Notes: generated by a model from the sequence alone, not told the origin. A DNA stretch of 64,000 nt from Methanobacteriaceae archaeon (GCA_030016715.1 JASEJD010000006.1:60154-124153); one strand, 5' to 3'. Positions 37,253 through 48,018 are shown, counted from the stretch's first letter. Numbers and translations: made by a program.

Positions 37253-38080
37253 GTGTTGAAAATAATTCCTGTTTCTTCCATTTCTGAATATGTTTACTGT
37301 CCTATGAAATTATATCTACGATATAATGTGGAAGAAACACCTAGAAATCCTCAAATGACCAGTGGAAAACTTTACCACCAAGTAAGACAAGAATTTCAAG
37401 AAATGGTAAAAAGGGATTTATGGTCCATAACAGCAGATATGGAATTAAAAAAAGTTTTTAATAAAATATTTAATAATTTACCTCCAATTTTAGAAAAAAA
37501 TCTTCTAAACCATCCTGATCTGGAATTTTTAGAAAAAAAAGATATTGAAGAAATATTTAAAAAAATTATTAATCAGATCCGGGCAGAATCTTGGATTATT
37601 GCGGTTAAAATAAAAAATATTATGGATGAAACTGAAAAAGATGTTCCAAAAATCATTGAAATGCTTTTTCCGCCAGCTATATTAGAATATAAAATGGAAG
37701 ATCGGGAAATGGGTATTGGGGGAATTGTAGACAGAATAGAGGTTTTTGATGGAGTATATTACCCTGTGGAGATCAAGTCAAATAGGCCTCCGTTAAAGGG
37801 TGTTTGGGAGTCTGATGAACTACAAATAGCAGCTTACGGGTTTTTAATTGAAAAAGAATTTAATACAGAAGTTTTAGTAGGATTTATTGATTATCTGAAA
37901 ATAAACGAACGTAGACCTGTTGTTTTAAACTCTAAATTGAGAAAAAAGCTTTTAGATACAATCGAAGCTATTTATGATATGTTTGAAGGAGATATTCCAG
38001 AAATTGATTTAAACATCAAAAAATGCAAATTTTGTGAGTATTCTGATTATTGTGAGCATTTCCAGGACATTAATTATTAA
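37253..38080 (+). CDS. Cas4/Dna2-like PD-(D/E)XK exonuclease with iron-sulfur cysteines
   Basis: A 275-aa stand-alone protein of the Dna2/Cas4 (DUF83) family. The N-terminal cluster Cys is in SEYVYCPMKLYLRYN (residues 11-25), and the C-terminal three are in CKFCEYSDYC (about 262-271), giving the four ligands of a [4Fe-4S] cluster. The nuclease motifs are GIVDRIEVFDGVYYPVEIKS (about 160-179) and ELQIAAYGFLIE. There are no cas1, cas2 or CRISPR repeats in the window, so a DNA-repair or general nuclease role is more likely than adaptation. The start may be GTG 37253 or TTG 37256. It directly follows hom. Confidence 0.8.
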   Translation: MLKIIPVSSISEYVYCPMKLYLRYNVEETPRNPQMTSGKLYHQVRQEFQEMVKRDLWSITADMELKKVFNKIFNNLPPILEKNLLNHPDLEFLEKKDIEEIFKKIINQIRAESWIIAVKIKNIMDETEKDVPKIIEMLFPPAILEYKMEDREMGIGGIVDRIEVFDGVYYPVEIKSNRPPLKGVWESDELQIAAYGFLIEKEFNTEVLVGFIDYLKINERRPVVLNSKLRKKLLDTIEAIYDMFEGDIPEIDLNIKKCKFCEYSDYCEHFQDINY

Positions 38081-38209
38081 ATAAACGGAAATCTTTATAG
38101 ATCTACGATTCTTATTAAGATATTTTCCACAATCTTTCAAGGAAATTAAATAGTAAATTTTAATCATTAGAAATAACATAAATTAATAAAGAAGAATAGT
38201 GGTGATTAA

Positions 38210-38485
38210 ATGACCAAGGAAGAACTTATTAAAAAATGTGAAGGAATGGACGATCCGAGTGTGATGAGTTCATGCAAAGCACTTTTAGAAATGATGGAAG
38301 AAAAAAAGGTAGATGTGGAAGAAGATAAAGAACAAACTTATTTAGAAATGGCTGAAAACCTATCACCAAGCGACGTACCAAAGGTTTTAGCATTAGCACT
38401 TAAAGTAAGGGAAAGTGGGGATATTAAAGATCCGGAAATTAAGAACGCTGCAAGTATATTAATCAGAGCTATAGAAATGAGTTAA
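38210..38485 (+). CDS. Small acidic protein of unknown function
   Basis: A 91-aa protein that I do not recognise. It is largely alpha-helical and acidic, with two Cys (CEGMDDPS and SSCKALLEMM) about 14 residues apart and a C-terminal helix rich in Lys and Glu. No membrane segment or signal peptide. The gene has a good GGTGATTAA ribosome site and looks real. Its stop lies 5 bp from the end of the convergent ACT-domain gene. Confidence 0.6.
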   Translation: MTKEELIKKCEGMDDPSVMSSCKALLEMMEEKKVDVEEDKEQTYLEMAENLSPSDVPKVLALALKVRESGDIKDPEIKNAASILIRAIEMS

Positions 38486-38490
38486 GCCAA

Positions 38491-39144
38491 TCAAAATTTT
38501 CTTCTATTAATTTTTTTTATATCAAAAATTGCTGTATCAGCAACTGCCATTACTGCAATCACCCCTGCCTGAATTGGATCAGTAATAATTAAATCTGCCT
38601 TTCTTGTTACGCTACCCGGCATGCTGAGACTAATTATTATCATTTCATGTTCCTTTTTCACTTTTTCTACTGCTTCAGAAATTTCACCACCCATCAGGGA
38701 TCCTGCCAGAACCAAGGCACAAACCCTTGGAATCCTGCCTACAGCATATACGGCTTCTGCCAGTTCTTTTTCACCTACCAAGGGAATTGTATCGATACTT
38801 ATTCTCTCTCCACGAATATTATGCCTATCTGCCTCAGTAATGGCTCCTTGTGCAACCATTGCTACTTGAGCTCCTCCACCTATAATAATTATTCTTTTTC
38901 CATAAATTTCCTCCAGTGATGGATGAACTTCCACATCTTTAACTACTGGAAAACTTTTCAAGTTTTTAACGAATGTTTTAATATCTTCTACATTCTCTAA
39001 TTCTAAATAAATTGATGCAGAATCATCTTTATCTATAAATAGATGAGTATAACTGATATTTATTCCGCATTCCGCCATCATATCAGTGATATCTCGCAAT
39101 ACCCCAGGTTTATTTATAGATTTAATAGTAATAGCAATTTTCAT
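38491..39144 (-). CDS. ACT-domain protein of the DUF5612 type; ehbQ by position
   Basis: A 217-aa protein with an N-terminal ACT domain (about residues 1-75; [25 protein letters not shown]) and a C-terminal domain with [17 protein letters not shown] and [15 protein letters not shown]. It resembles the group described as predicted allosteric regulators of homoserine dehydrogenase. Position after ehbP on the same strand would make it the gene called ehbQ in relatives, which I recall only loosely. hom is nearby but on the other strand. A GTG 9 bp upstream is the alternative start; ATG 39144 follows GTGATTTAT. The exact effector is unknown. Confidence 0.7.
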   Translation of the reverse strand: MKIAITIKSINKPGVLRDITDMMAECGINISYTHLFIDKDDSASIYLELENVEDIKTFVKNLKSFPVVKDVEVHPSLEEIYGKRIIIIGGGAQVAMVAQGAITEADRHNIRGERISIDTIPLVGEKELAEAVYAVGRIPRVCALVLAGSLMGGEISEAVEKVKKEHEMIIISLSMPGSVTRKADLIITDPIQAGVIAVMAVADTAIFDIKKINRRKF

Positions 39145-39573
39145 ATAAATCACAGCATTCTAATATTTCTAATTTTATTAATAGATATTTATCCATTTAT
39201 CTGTATTAATAGTATAAGAATAAAATAAAAAATTTCCAATTTTTAATCTGATTTTTGCACAAAATATGTTAAAGGTCTGAAAAATGCGGTAATTCTAAAA
39301 TATTACAAAAGTGAAATTAGAACTAATATTTATTAAATCTTATGTTATGCTTGAGCTATCAGATATTAGAAATAAAGTTTAACAAAAAGAAATACCGAAA
39401 AATTATAGAATTAGAAAACTAAATAAATAAAATATTGATAAAATAACCAAAACAAGAATAAATGTAATAAGATAAAAATTAGTAGATTTTAATTCAAATT
39501 AGTAATCAAATATAAATTCATTTAGATAATATAATAAATATAAAATAAAAATTTTATTTGAATGTGATTATGT
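39145..39573. other. Intergenic region between ehbP and the ACT-domain gene
   Basis: 429 bp, over 80% A+T by eye. No ORF or RNA gene recognised. AAATAAAA-A-TTTTATTT just past the ehbP stop (about 39542-39558) is a short inverted repeat that could mark the end of the ehb transcript. If so, the ACT-domain gene is expressed separately from ehb. Confidence 0.5.
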
Positions 39574-39837
39574 TTAAGATGAATTTAACTTTATTTTATC
39601 TAATTTAGCTTTTGCTTTTTTAAATGTACTTAAGAAGGAATCATCCTCAGTAATAGGAATAACCTCCAGACCTAATTTATTATGTTTTTCCAACCATTCC
39701 TCAGAGTATATGGGAATGTCGATCTTAATTGGTTCATTTGTGGGATTTACCACAATTACATTTCTGTAAGGAAAAGAAACTTCTACAATATATCCACCTA
39801 CACTAATTATGTGCATAGGTCTTACCACGAATTTCAT
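39574..39837 (-). CDS. ehbP: Energy-converting hydrogenase B, subunit P
   Basis: An 87-aa small subunit placed directly after ehbO at the end of the operon. It starts [26 protein letters not shown], has a beta-rich first half and a charged helical tail. No membrane segment is evident. Identity comes from position and size, since the family is known only from ehb clusters of methanogens. The role of EhbP is not established. SD-like GAGTGATTTT precedes the ATG. Confidence 0.8.
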   Translation of the reverse strand: MKFVVRPMHIISVGGYIVEVSFPYRNVIVVNPTNEPIKIDIPIYSEEWLEKHNKLGLEVIPITEDDSFLSTFKKAKAKLDKIKLNSS

Positions 39838-39918
39838 AAAATCACTCTTAAAGGTTATTTAACATTTGATCGTTTTATTTTCTTTTGATATTTATTTTTT
39901 TACTTTCAAAATCCCTCT

Positions 39919-40920
39919 TTAGATGAATGCTGCTATTATGCCTAATATTCCAATTATAGATGTTCCTGCCACCACAGGATAGAATTGTTTAAATGTAAAT
40001 ATAGGTGAGAATGCACTTAGTATAGCCATTAAAATTGGAAATATAATAGCGGTACCCACTGTTACCAGAAAGAATGGATCTAGAATATTTGGAGGTATTC
40101 CCAAAAACAAGGTAACATATAGACTGGCTAAGACGAAAATTAAGAATCCTCTAGTAATATAAATATATGCTCTTGATTTAGCTGCATATTCCATTAAAGG
40201 TCCCTCAATAACATCAGCCTTAGTCTTTAATATGGCAAATGGATATTCATTTAGTAATATCATAGATCCCATAAAGAAAACTATCGTACCTAAGATACCC
40301 GCTATTGTGAAGAGTATAGGGCCGTTGATTTGTTGATATGCTACAATCTCACTTAGATATAAACTTTTAGCCATAGCCACTGGAATGAAAAGTGTAATGT
40401 AAATGGGAAATGATCCGAAAGCTATTAACCTGAAAGCTCTAAGACTACTTAACTCTTCAAGGAAGGATCTTTTAGCATTTGGATGTTTGGCCCCTTTTAC
40501 CACATCTGGAAATGGCATTCCCATAGATAAAACAGACCTTGAGAGTACCCCCATAAACATATAAATCACTTCTTCTATCTTTAAAAGTCCCACGATAGCT
40601 ATTACTGTTGTTAATGCGCCTAAAAAGTACATTTGAGGTATCGTAAATAATAATATCAAGAATATTGAAAGTAAACCAATTAATGGAAGAGCATTATAAA
40701 GTCTTGGCATTGGAGAGTTGGGAATTATGGTTTCTTTAAAGAAAAATTTGATTGGAGCCATAAAACCAGGGCTCGATAATGGTGGTCCTACTCTCTGCTG
40801 GATTCGGGCATGAACAAATTTTCTTTCAATTCCAGGTAGCCATAAACTAACAAAAAATGCTACGATTAATGTTCCAATAACCGCTAATACTGAAGTTATA
40901 ATTGTTGTTGAAACTGACAT
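39919..40920 (-). CDS. ehbO: Energy-converting hydrogenase B, subunit O (NuoH-like)
   Basis: A 333-aa integral membrane protein of the NuoH/EchB family, with about eight hydrophobic helices. The conserved amphipathic and charged loops, such as [21 protein letters not shown] (about residues 33-53) and [19 protein letters not shown], are those that connect the quinone or proton pathway to the hydrogenase in complex I relatives. It anchors the EhbM-EhbN catalytic module to the membrane. It begins 14 bp after ehbN. Confidence 0.92.
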   Translation of the reverse strand: MSVSTTIITSVLAVIGTLIVAFFVSLWLPGIERKFVHARIQQRVGPPLSSPGFMAPIKFFFKETIIPNSPMPRLYNALPLIGLLSIFLILLFTIPQMYFLGALTTVIAIVGLLKIEEVIYMFMGVLSRSVLSMGMPFPDVVKGAKHPNAKRSFLEELSSLRAFRLIAFGSFPIYITLFIPVAMAKSLYLSEIVAYQQINGPILFTIAGILGTIVFFMGSMILLNEYPFAILKTKADVIEGPLMEYAAKSRAYIYITRGFLIFVLASLYVTLFLGIPPNILDPFFLVTVGTAIIFPILMAILSAFSPIFTFKQFYPVVAGTSIIGILGIIAAFI

Positions 40921-40933
40921 CTCACCACATCTC

Positions 40934-42082
40934 CTATAATTCTATAATTTTAATAGCACGATCTGTGCATGTAAAGCAAGGATCACATTGAACTATGGCT
41001 AGTTGAGCATCAGTAATGTGATTACCTATACAAGCATGTTCCATTGCCCCAATATTACTCATAGAGGGCGTACGAATAATTACATTCCTGGTTCTACCTT
41101 CTTCAATCCTGTAGGAGTGATAAAGAGTTCCACGGGGTACTTCAATATAACTTTTTATAATCGGAGTATCAGCCATTTCCCAACTTCTGTTTGTTATTCT
41201 ACCCTCCGGAAGATCTTTTAAAGCCTGACGGATAATTTTAACTGATTCAAAAATTTCTAAAACTCTTACAAGAAGATTTGACTTAACATCCCCATCATCT
41301 TGAGTAATAACATCAAAATCAAAAGGATCATAACATTCCATATCTGTCCTTAAATCCCTAGCTACACCGGTAGCTCTTAAAGTAGGACCTGAAGCAGCCA
41401 ATCTTAAAGCATCCTTTCGAGATATGACACCCACACCGGTTATACGGGACATGATCATAGGATCCGACACAAATCTATCAGCAAAGTTAATGGCCTTTTC
41501 TTCCACAAAATCCATCCCTTCTTTGATTTTTTGAATCCTCTTGGAATTCAGTTCACATCTAGGCCTTACACCCCCTATAATAGGTGCACCGTATTGCACT
41601 CGGTTTCCCCCGATCATCCTTAAAAGTTCCATTACCGTCTCCCTAATATAAAATAATCTCATAGAAAATGTTTCGTGCCCTAATACTTCATTTCCATGAG
41701 CTAAATATAAGAAGTGACTGTGTAGCCTTTCTAATTCTCCCATGATTACTCTGATGTACTGTGCTCGATCTGGGACTTCTATTCCCAGTCCTTTTTCAGC
41801 AACCATGACAGAATTCCAAATGTGACTATTGGAACAAATTCCACAGACTTTCTCAGTTAAACTATTGGCCTTTTCAACCGGTAAACCTTCCATAATTCTT
41901 TCGATTCCTCGATGATTTACCCCTATAGTTATTTCAGCATCTTTGACAATTTCATCTTCAACAAAAAGCCGAACACGATATGGTTCCAAAGCAGCAGGAT
42001 GGACTACACCCATTGCTACCTCAGTTTCAATTATGGTTTCTTTAGTTGATTTATTATTATTTATTTTGTTATCATCATTCAT
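40934..42082 (-). CDS. ehbN: Energy-converting hydrogenase B, [NiFe] large subunit
   Basis: A 382-aa [NiFe] hydrogenase large subunit of the membrane-bound group 4 type. Both nickel-binding cysteine pairs are kept: VCGICSNSH (about residues 78-86) and [10 protein letters not shown] at the C-terminal end, so the active site is likely functional. The end shortly after CFTC is typical of group 4 members. It reduces protons or oxidises H2 together with EhbM. AGGTG precedes the ATG. The gene is in the middle of the operon with a 20 bp gap after ehbM. Confidence 0.95.
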   Translation of the reverse strand: MNDDNKINNNKSTKETIIETEVAMGVVHPAALEPYRVRLFVEDEIVKDAEITIGVNHRGIERIMEGLPVEKANSLTEKVCGICSNSHIWNSVMVAEKGLGIEVPDRAQYIRVIMGELERLHSHFLYLAHGNEVLGHETFSMRLFYIRETVMELLRMIGGNRVQYGAPIIGGVRPRCELNSKRIQKIKEGMDFVEEKAINFADRFVSDPMIMSRITGVGVISRKDALRLAASGPTLRATGVARDLRTDMECYDPFDFDVITQDDGDVKSNLLVRVLEIFESVKIIRQALKDLPEGRITNRSWEMADTPIIKSYIEVPRGTLYHSYRIEEGRTRNVIIRTPSMSNIGAMEHACIGNHITDAQLAIVQCDPCFTCTDRAIKIIEL

Positions 42083-42102
42083 AAAAACACCTGCTGAATA
42101 TG

Positions 42103-42549
42103 TTATTTGGCATTTAACAATAAAGGTAAAGCAGCTACAACTCCGGATAAAACATCTTCAGGCCTAACAGCACATCCCGGCACTTTAGCAGCTACAGGGA
42201 TTACTTCTTCCACTGGTCCGGCTATCTCTTCTGATGGAATTTCTCCGTGAATATTTTTATAAACTCCACCCATAAGAGCACATGCTCCCGCTGCTACAAC
42301 TGCTTTAGGCTCTGGAATAGCCTTATAAATTTCTTTTAAAGGTTTTTCATTATGTTTAGTAACCGGCCCTGTGACAACTAATACATCTGCTTCTCTAGGG
42401 TTCCATGTCAAAAACACTTTATACTGTTCTGCATCGAATTTTGGTGATAATATACAGTTAACTATCTCAATATCACAACCATTACATCCTCCAGTATAAA
42501 CTAACATAACATGTACTGCTCGTGCCCTTGAATATGATTTTAAACTCAT
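42103..42549 (-). CDS. ehbM: Energy-converting hydrogenase B, small subunit (NuoB-like)
   Basis: A 148-aa subunit of the NuoB/EchC family that binds the proximal [4Fe-4S] cluster. Cysteine ligands are in [13 protein letters not shown] (CX2C), in GACALMGG and in [10 protein letters not shown]. It conducts electrons between EhbN and the ferredoxins. An upstream in-frame start at 42594 is rejected because GAGGGATCAG is positioned for ATG 42549. It pairs with EhbN downstream. Confidence 0.94.
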   Translation of the reverse strand: MSLKSYSRARAVHVMLVYTGGCNGCDIEIVNCILSPKFDAEQYKVFLTWNPREADVLVVTGPVTKHNEKPLKEIYKAIPEPKAVVAAGACALMGGVYKNIHGEIPSEEIAGPVEEVIPVAAKVPGCAVRPEDVLSGVVAALPLLLNAK

Positions 42550-42597
42550 CTGATCCCTCTTAATTTGGATTTTTGGATAATATTTTCTTAACAAAGA

Positions 42598-43089
42598 TTA
42601 TCTTTTAAAACTTTTCTTCTTGAGTATACTGGTATCTGCCAGATACTGTGATATGAAAGCTATTTTATCTTCAGAAATTTTAACTGGTTTTTCCAGAAGT
42701 TTACTAATGTCCGATTCTACTTGACCTACATCATTGGGATGTATGGTTCCTGCTTCCCCAAATAATGCATATAATGGACAAAAATCATGACAATAATAAC
42801 ATGTTACGCATTTTAAACTGTCTAAAACAGGTATTTGATCCTTTATTAAGCCTTCCATTAGTTCTACTGGTTCATCCAGCTTTTTCATGGTAATTGCTTC
42901 AGTAGGACACACATTTGCACATCCTGAACAACCAATACAAGGTTTCTCTGCAACCTTTTCAGTGGGTACAATCTGGCCATTCAATATTTTATTTCTAAGT
43001 TCCATATCCGTTACTCGGTCAGAAGCAAAAATTATACGTTTAAGGTTACTATAAGCTCCTTCTAACATTATTCTTATTAAATCTTTCAT
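42598..43089 (-). CDS. ehbL: Energy-converting hydrogenase B, ferredoxin subunit L
   Basis: A 163-aa protein with two [4Fe-4S] motifs: [12 protein letters not shown] (about residues 51-62) and [12 protein letters not shown] (about 94-105). Flanks are helical and charged. It links EhbM to EhbK and soluble ferredoxin. Its start overlaps the end of ehbK by 4 bp (ATGA), showing translational coupling. Confidence 0.92.
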   Translation of the reverse strand: MKDLIRIMLEGAYSNLKRIIFASDRVTDMELRNKILNGQIVPTEKVAEKPCIGCSGCANVCPTEAITMKKLDEPVELMEGLIKDQIPVLDSLKCVTCYYCHDFCPLYALFGEAGTIHPNDVGQVESDISKLLEKPVKISEDKIAFISQYLADTSILKKKSFKR

Positions 43090-44447
43090 GATGATACCTC
43101 AAATTCCCTTTCAAATAATACTGCTCGAGCTGGACATGCATTGGAACATGCTCCACAATATATGCATTTAGAATCATCAATTACTAATCTTCCATCTTCT
43201 GTCTCAAAAATAGCTTCTTCTGGACATATTTTTTTACATAATTTACACTGCATACATAATTTATCTTCAATTAGTGTAAATCCATCTTTTATTAATTTTT
43301 TATGCATAGTAGTTTTTGGAATAGCATCGACAGGGCAGTGTATGCCACATTTTTCACATAATATGCATTTTTCTAGATCCACATCTATAGTTCCCCTTTT
43401 CAATGTAATGGCATCTTTAGGACATAACTCTGCACAAATACCGCAAGATATGCAGTCTTCAGACACACTTCCATCCCAAGTAATATTTTTAAAGCTTCTT
43501 GCTTCACTTATATCACATGCTTTAACACATTTTCCACAAGAAACACAGAATCCTTTTATTTTTTGATTTGGATCATCAGATAATTTAATTGTTCCAACGG
43601 GACAGACCTCCAAACAATCCAGGGACTCACAGTCTTTGCAAAGGGTTGGATCGTACCTTAACTTACCATCCGCCATTTTTAATGCTCCCTTACCACATGA
43701 TTCAGCACAAAGACCACAATTTAGGCATGAAACAATAGCCCCCTCAATTTCCTCTGAGGGATCAGGTTTTTTGATCTTCACCTCAAAATCATCTATATAA
43801 ATGGCTTTATTTGGACATTCCTTCAAACATTTAAGGCATAAAGTACATTTTTCAGGATCGATAGTATTGTCTGATATAGCATCAGCGGGACAAACGTCCT
43901 CACATACCCTGCATTGAGTACATTTACCCTCTAAGTTAATCTTTACTTGTATTGCCTCTGTAGGACAGTAATATTCACAACGTTTGCAGAGAGTGCATTT
44001 ATTATCATCAGTGACAACATTGATTCGTTCGACTTTCTCATCCTCTTTTTTAAATCTTTCTTTGGGAGGGATAGTTAGATTTAATGATTCTAAGAATTGA
44101 ATTTGTCTGTCTTCAATAATATCATAAGCATCTAATCTTGCATTTATAGGGCAAGCTTCTGCACATATCCCGCATCTTGCACAGATTCCTTTGACCATGC
44201 CCTCTTCAATTTTTATACTGTTAACTGGACAGGTTAGTTCACATACACCACAAGCATTACATTTAGCACGGTCAACAACATATCCTCCGTATCTATTTCT
44301 AAAAATGGCCCGGTTTGGACATGCTTCTTCACATGCCCCGCACGTAATACAGCTAAAAGCTTTACCCTCTATGAGTCTGATTGCTTCTGTTGGACATTCC
44401 TTTACACATTCACCAATGCCCTCACATTTTTTTGTTGACAAAAACAT
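43086..44447 (-). CDS. ehbK: Energy-converting hydrogenase B, polyferredoxin subunit K
   Basis: A 453-aa polyferredoxin with 14 cysteine clusters. Twelve are regular CX2CX2CX3C. The ninth is [14 protein letters not shown], with a longer second gap. The first ([12 protein letters not shown]) lacks the second Cys and may bind only a 3-Cys cluster or be completed elsewhere. Up to 14 iron-sulfur clusters could thus be held. It is expected to hand electrons from soluble ferredoxin to the hydrogenase. It overlaps ehbL by 4 bp. Confidence 0.94.
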   Translation of the reverse strand: MFLSTKKCEGIGECVKECPTEAIRLIEGKAFSCITCGACEEACPNRAIFRNRYGGYVVDRAKCNACGVCELTCPVNSIKIEEGMVKGICARCGICAEACPINARLDAYDIIEDRQIQFLESLNLTIPPKERFKKEDEKVERINVVTDDNKCTLCKRCEYYCPTEAIQVKINLEGKCTQCRVCEDVCPADAISDNTIDPEKCTLCLKCLKECPNKAIYIDDFEVKIKKPDPSEEIEGAIVSCLNCGLCAESCGKGALKMADGKLRYDPTLCKDCESLDCLEVCPVGTIKLSDDPNQKIKGFCVSCGKCVKACDISEARSFKNITWDGSVSEDCISCGICAELCPKDAITLKRGTIDVDLEKCILCEKCGIHCPVDAIPKTTMHKKLIKDGFTLIEDKLCMQCKLCKKICPEEAIFETEDGRLVIDDSKCIYCGACSNACPARAVLFEREFEVSS

Positions 44448-44509
44448 GATACTTGCCTTCCATATTTTAATTTTTTTTGATATCCTAAATTATTTAAATT
44501 GAATATTTA

Positions 44510-44755
44510 TTATCTTCCTAAAACTATTTTACCTGCAAAAATTCCAATAATTGCTGCTATAAATCCCGTTGAAATCGGTAAATCATTATAAAACGGGAAT
44601 GTACCTAATTCATAGGCCATTGCAATAGCTACAATCAAAACTACTAGGAAAGATCCAATAGTAAATTTAATCTTGCTATCTGGTTCTGTTTTTATCCTAC
44701 TTCCAAGTATGAATCCTAATATGAAACCAAAAAGGGGTGGACCTATATAAAACAT
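44510..44755 (-). CDS. ehbJ: Energy-converting hydrogenase B, subunit J
   Basis: An 81-aa membrane protein with about three hydrophobic segments; recognised by position and by its GPPLFGFILGFILGSRIK start. It precedes ehbK and follows ehbI after 2 bp. The exact function within the membrane module is not known. Confidence 0.85.
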   Translation of the reverse strand: MFYIGPPLFGFILGFILGSRIKTEPDSKIKFTIGSFLVVLIVAIAMAYELGTFPFYNDLPISTGFIAAIIGIFAGKIVLGR

Positions 44756-44757
44756 TT

Positions 44758-45201
44758 TTAACTCTCCAAGAATGCTATTACCACCGCACTTAGACCTACC
44801 ATCACTTTTATCCCAACAACTATGTTGAGATAAGGTATAATCCCTGCATGTATAGGGTCGGGGTAATCAAATAAATTCATTATGAATGGGGGTACTGTGC
44901 TGTAAAGATCTACACCTACATTATAAAGGAAAGCACCAGTTAAGACCAAACCTACCAATCCTAATAATATAAATCCTAATGCACCCACACTTTCCATTCC
45001 TGCTAGAAAATTGTGTGAAAATTTAAAGGGATTTTCACGTAAACCATACACTACTGCACAGAATATGAATGCACCAGCTATCATTGCACCTCCCTGGAAT
45101 CCTCCTCCAGGAGTTATGTGGCCTCCCAGTATAGTTAAAATTCCCAGACACATTATTAACATTGCTGCGGGAAACACGAATATCTTAAGGATTGTACTCA
45201 T
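44758..45201 (-). CDS. ehbI: Energy-converting hydrogenase B, subunit I (MnhB-like)
   Basis: A 147-aa membrane protein resembling the MnhB/MrpB subunit of Na+/H+ antiporters, with the typical [19 protein letters not shown] stretch (about residues 25-44). It is part of the ion-translocating arm. It starts one base after the ehbH stop. Confidence 0.9.
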   Translation of the reverse strand: MSTILKIFVFPAAMLIMCLGILTILGGHITPGGGFQGGAMIAGAFIFCAVVYGLRENPFKFSHNFLAGMESVGALGFILLGLVGLVLTGAFLYNVGVDLYSTVPPFIMNLFDYPDPIHAGIIPYLNIVVGIKVMVGLSAVVIAFLES

Positions 45202-45480
45202 TTATTTACCCCCTAGCTCTACTTTTCCTCTTCCAAATACCAGTAAAGTAACAACTACTGCCGTTACAAGTATCAATGCTTCACCTAATGTATCATAAGC
45301 TCTCCAATCAAATACGACTACCGTGACCATGTTGGGTGCGATATTAGTGCCTACATAATTGTATAAATAGCTAATCCCTGGATAAATCAATGGTTTAAAA
45401 CCATATATCGCCTGAAATAGTGTTACGCCAAATAAAGCAAGGGCAATTCCTGCAACTAAATTTCTTAATCCATCAGACAT
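45202..45480 (-). CDS. ehbH: Energy-converting hydrogenase B, subunit H
   Basis: A 92-aa small membrane protein with two hydrophobic segments flanking a soluble loop containing [19 protein letters not shown], a motif of the MrpB N-terminal part. With EhbI it may correspond to a split MnhB. It overlaps ehbG by 8 bp. Confidence 0.85.
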   Translation of the reverse strand: MSDGLRNLVAGIALALFGVTLFQAIYGFKPLIYPGISYLYNYVGTNIAPNMVTVVVFDWRAYDTLGEALILVTAVVVTLLVFGRGKVELGGK

Positions 45481-45811
45481 TTAAATTCCCCCAGTAGAAA
45501 AGGGTTATAATTATTCCTAAAGCCACAATAACAAAAAATATCATACTATTAAAAGAATCATTCTGCTCTCTCTTCAGACGAGGCATTATAGGCATAAATG
45601 TTAAAGCAACTACAAATACTGCTAAGACAATTACTATCATTAACACAGTATTCACCAACCTTAACATTACCAGAGCAATTAAAAGGGATGATATCAGAGT
45701 TATCTCTGCTGCCAAAGTTGAAGAGGCAGATATATTAGTTAATGGCTCCTGTTCTTCAGTTTTTGTTTGAATTTCCCTAATCCTTTTTAATACAACATCA
45801 TAAATATTCAT
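45473..45811 (-). CDS. ehbG: Energy-converting hydrogenase B, subunit G
   Basis: A 112-aa membrane protein with a charged N-terminal 25 residues and two or three hydrophobic segments. Recognised from position between ehbF and ehbH. Its function is not established. It starts 10 bp after ehbF. Confidence 0.85.
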   Translation of the reverse strand: MNIYDVVLKRIREIQTKTEEQEPLTNISASSTLAAEITLISSLLIALVMLRLVNTVLMIVIVLAVFVVALTFMPIMPRLKREQNDSFNSMIFFVIVALGIIITLFYWGNLNV

Positions 45812-45821
45812 ATAATCCCTC

Positions 45822-47318
45822 TCATATTACCAGACTATTTGCTAAAACTTGTAATAAATCAGTAGCAATTTGTGGGAAAAGACCTAAAATAATACAAACT
45901 GCTAATAAAACCAACATGGATATTATAGTAGCTTTAGGTATATTTTTATCATTTATTTCAAGTTCAACAGGTTTTGGTCTCATGAATATGGTATAAAAAG
46001 CTTTCATGAATGTCATGAACGTTACTATGCTTATTAGTATCATTATTATACCTAATTCTGGTAATCCTGCGCTAATTGAAGCTTGAATGAGTTGTAATTT
46101 ACTTTGGAATGCGTTTAAAGGAGGTACACCTGCCATAGCTAAACCCGCTAATAAAACCAGTAAAGCTACTTTAGGATTTTCTATCATTAATCCTCCAAGT
46201 TTTCTGGTGTCACTGATACTGGTTTTATATAGTACTGTTCCAAATCCAATGAATAGAAAAGCAGTTATAATAGCTTCATTTATTGCCTGGAATAGACCTG
46301 CAGTAATGCCTAATGCAGTTCCCAAGCCCAATCCAATTCCAATGTATCCTAATTCTCCAACTGCCAAATAACCAATTATTCTCTTAAAGTCATTTTGCAT
46401 TAGGGCCATGGTGATTCCCAGTATCATAGCCAGCAAAGATATGACAATTATAACTATTTGGGCGAATGGAAGAAAAGAAAATATTCTAAGAATAATTATT
46501 CCCAGAGCCACAAAAGTGAAAACTGAAAAAGCTTGAAGTAATGCAGCACCATGGGGCAAGGCCTTACTATAAACAGCTGATTTAATAGTGTGGAATGGGG
46601 GTAATCCAGAACCATATAACCAGCCAAATACAATCAAACCACAAGCCATTAATAATACTGGATTTTGTGGATCTACCACACCATTTTTTAGTGAATAGAT
46701 GATATCAGTGATATTTACACTACCTGTTAACCCTAAAAGTAGAGCTATTCCTAGAAGAAGCAAAGGAGCTGCAACACTGCCCAATATCATATATTTTAGC
46801 GCGGTTTCATAATTATTTTTTACTTTAGATGCAACGATAATTCCTACTTGGGTTATAGCTGCAATTTCAAAGAAAACATATAGATTAAATATGTCATCAG
46901 TAAGTAGAATTGCACTAACTGCAGCAGTTCCCATAAACATTAAGAATGCATAAACTCCCGATGGTTTTTTAGTTTCGTTTAAAGAGGTAAATATGGCCAG
47001 AAAAGCAATTAAACCCAATATAAAAACCATGACCTTTTGTGCGCTATCAAAATTATAAGTTATTGCTGGGTGAAATACATTTAAAGCTGAACTAGTGATG
47101 AATGCTGGTAGATTCTGCGCGATAGCTGAATTTTCAGCCAGCGGCGCGTAACCACCAAAGAAATATGTACCATAACTTGCTATTAATGGTATTATTGGTA
47201 TGGTTAGTGCAACCAATATTGCCAATATCTTTATTGTTTTATCCTTTTTGTGCAGTAAGTTTAGAAGTAGAGCACATGCAATTGGAAGTATGACCATAAT
47301 TGGAATTAATGGATTCAT
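45822..47318 (-). CDS. ehbF: Energy-converting hydrogenase B, subunit F (antiporter-like, NuoN/MnhD family)
   Basis: A 498-aa polytopic protein of the NuoL/M/N and MnhA/D family, with about 14 hydrophobic helices. A conserved Lys/Glu pattern is seen, including [27 protein letters not shown] and [25 protein letters not shown]. It is expected to carry Na+ or H+ translocation linked to hydrogenase activity. GGAGGAACTATT precedes the ATG. Its start codon overlaps the stop of a 30-codon ORF (ATGA). Confidence 0.94.
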   Translation of the reverse strand: MNPLIPIMVILPIACALLLNLLHKKDKTIKILAILVALTIPIIPLIASYGTYFFGGYAPLAENSAIAQNLPAFITSSALNVFHPAITYNFDSAQKVMVFILGLIAFLAIFTSLNETKKPSGVYAFLMFMGTAAVSAILLTDDIFNLYVFFEIAAITQVGIIVASKVKNNYETALKYMILGSVAAPLLLLGIALLLGLTGSVNITDIIYSLKNGVVDPQNPVLLMACGLIVFGWLYGSGLPPFHTIKSAVYSKALPHGAALLQAFSVFTFVALGIIILRIFSFLPFAQIVIIVISLLAMILGITMALMQNDFKRIIGYLAVGELGYIGIGLGLGTALGITAGLFQAINEAIITAFLFIGFGTVLYKTSISDTRKLGGLMIENPKVALLVLLAGLAMAGVPPLNAFQSKLQLIQASISAGLPELGIIMILISIVTFMTFMKAFYTIFMRPKPVELEINDKNIPKATIISMLVLLAVCIILGLFPQIATDLLQVLANSLVI

Positions 47319-47407
47319 AATAGTTCCTCCATATAAACATTTAAATGTGATTTTGGGTTTTGAGAGGTTTTTGTTGTGTAAAATAGGTCAATATACATTT
47401 TATTCAT
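47315..47407 (-). CDS. Putative 30-aa ORF between ehbE and ehbF
   Basis: An ATG one base after the ehbE stop, preceded by GGGGAGG at good spacing (47413-47419), opens a 30-codon frame that runs through the whole ehbE-ehbF gap and stops at a TGA whose last two bases overlap the ehbF ATG (ATGA). The peptide starts [15 protein letters not shown] and is polar with no membrane segment. This fits translational coupling into ehbF, or a small accessory peptide. It is too short to support by composition alone, and the peptide is not recognised. Confidence 0.45.
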   Translation of the reverse strand: MNKMYIDLFYTTKTSQNPKSHLNVYMEELL

Positions 47408-47408
47408 T

Positions 47409-47783
47409 TTATTCCTCCCCATTATCTCCCAGAACTTTTGATGCACTTATCGTTCCATGTTTTTTGTATAATACAATTATTATCCCCAGCATTACCGCCA
47501 GTGTACTGGCCCCAATAACAATGCTGGTAAGTACTAATGCAAATGGTAGAGGATAAGAAGCATTTTGTGCAAACCATTCCACAGTCATACTAGGAAGGTA
47601 AATGTATACTATCCCTCCTGGTTTGTATCCAAGAGTTACTAAGAAAAGATTGACTCCATCACCAATAAATGCCAATCCTATTACCTTTTTTATCAGATTA
47701 TCTAAAAATCCAACAGCAAAAATACCTATGATAATCAAAGAAGCTGCAGTAAACAATGATGCTAGTTGAGTATCTATAATCAT
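47409..47783 (-). CDS. ehbE: Energy-converting hydrogenase B, subunit E (NuoK/MnhC-like)
   Basis: A 124-aa small membrane protein of the NuoK/MnhC family: three hydrophobic helices with [14 protein letters not shown] and [17 protein letters not shown], the usual NuoK-like helix 3. It belongs to the ion-translocating membrane domain. ehbD ends 1 bp upstream. Confidence 0.88.
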   Translation of the reverse strand: MIIDTQLASLFTAASLIIIGIFAVGFLDNLIKKVIGLAFIGDGVNLFLVTLGYKPGGIVYIYLPSMTVEWFAQNASYPLPFALVLTSIVIGASTLAVMLGIIIVLYKKHGTISASKVLGDNGEE

Positions 47784-47784
47784 T

Positions 47785-48018
47785 CTATTCCTCCATCCTG
47801 CGAGTTTTGTAAACCGCTAAAGCAAAAAATACTGGGATAATAGCTGTTCCTACTATGGCTTGTGTAAGTGCGACATCTGGCGCCAATAAATATTGATATA
47901 AAAAGGCTATTGACGCCCCTGGAATACCTGTTAATATAGCTGATTTTAGAAGGTCTCGCTGTATAAGGGCAAGTATTGCGCCTGCAACTGTTAAAATCAT
48001 TAGAATATATTCAATCAT
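47785..48018 (-). CDS. ehbD: Energy-converting hydrogenase B, subunit D
   Basis: A 77-aa membrane protein with two to three hydrophobic segments. The [35 protein letters not shown] stretch resembles the DUF4040/MrpA-C-terminal family of antiporter parts. It starts inside the ehbC stop (4 bp overlap, ATGA). Confidence 0.85.
   Translation of the reverse strand: MIEYILMILTVAGAILALIQRDLLKSAILTGIPGASIAFLYQYLLAPDVALTQAIVGTAIIPVFFALAVYKTRRMEE

Noticed and set aside
37253..38080. CRISPR-Cas locus suggested by the Cas4-like gene
   Set aside because: No repeats, cas1 or cas2 in the window, and neighbours are amino-acid genes.
43141..44502. Plus-strand ORFs opposite ehbK
   Set aside because: They are mirror frames of the Cys-rich polyferredoxin and have no start signals.
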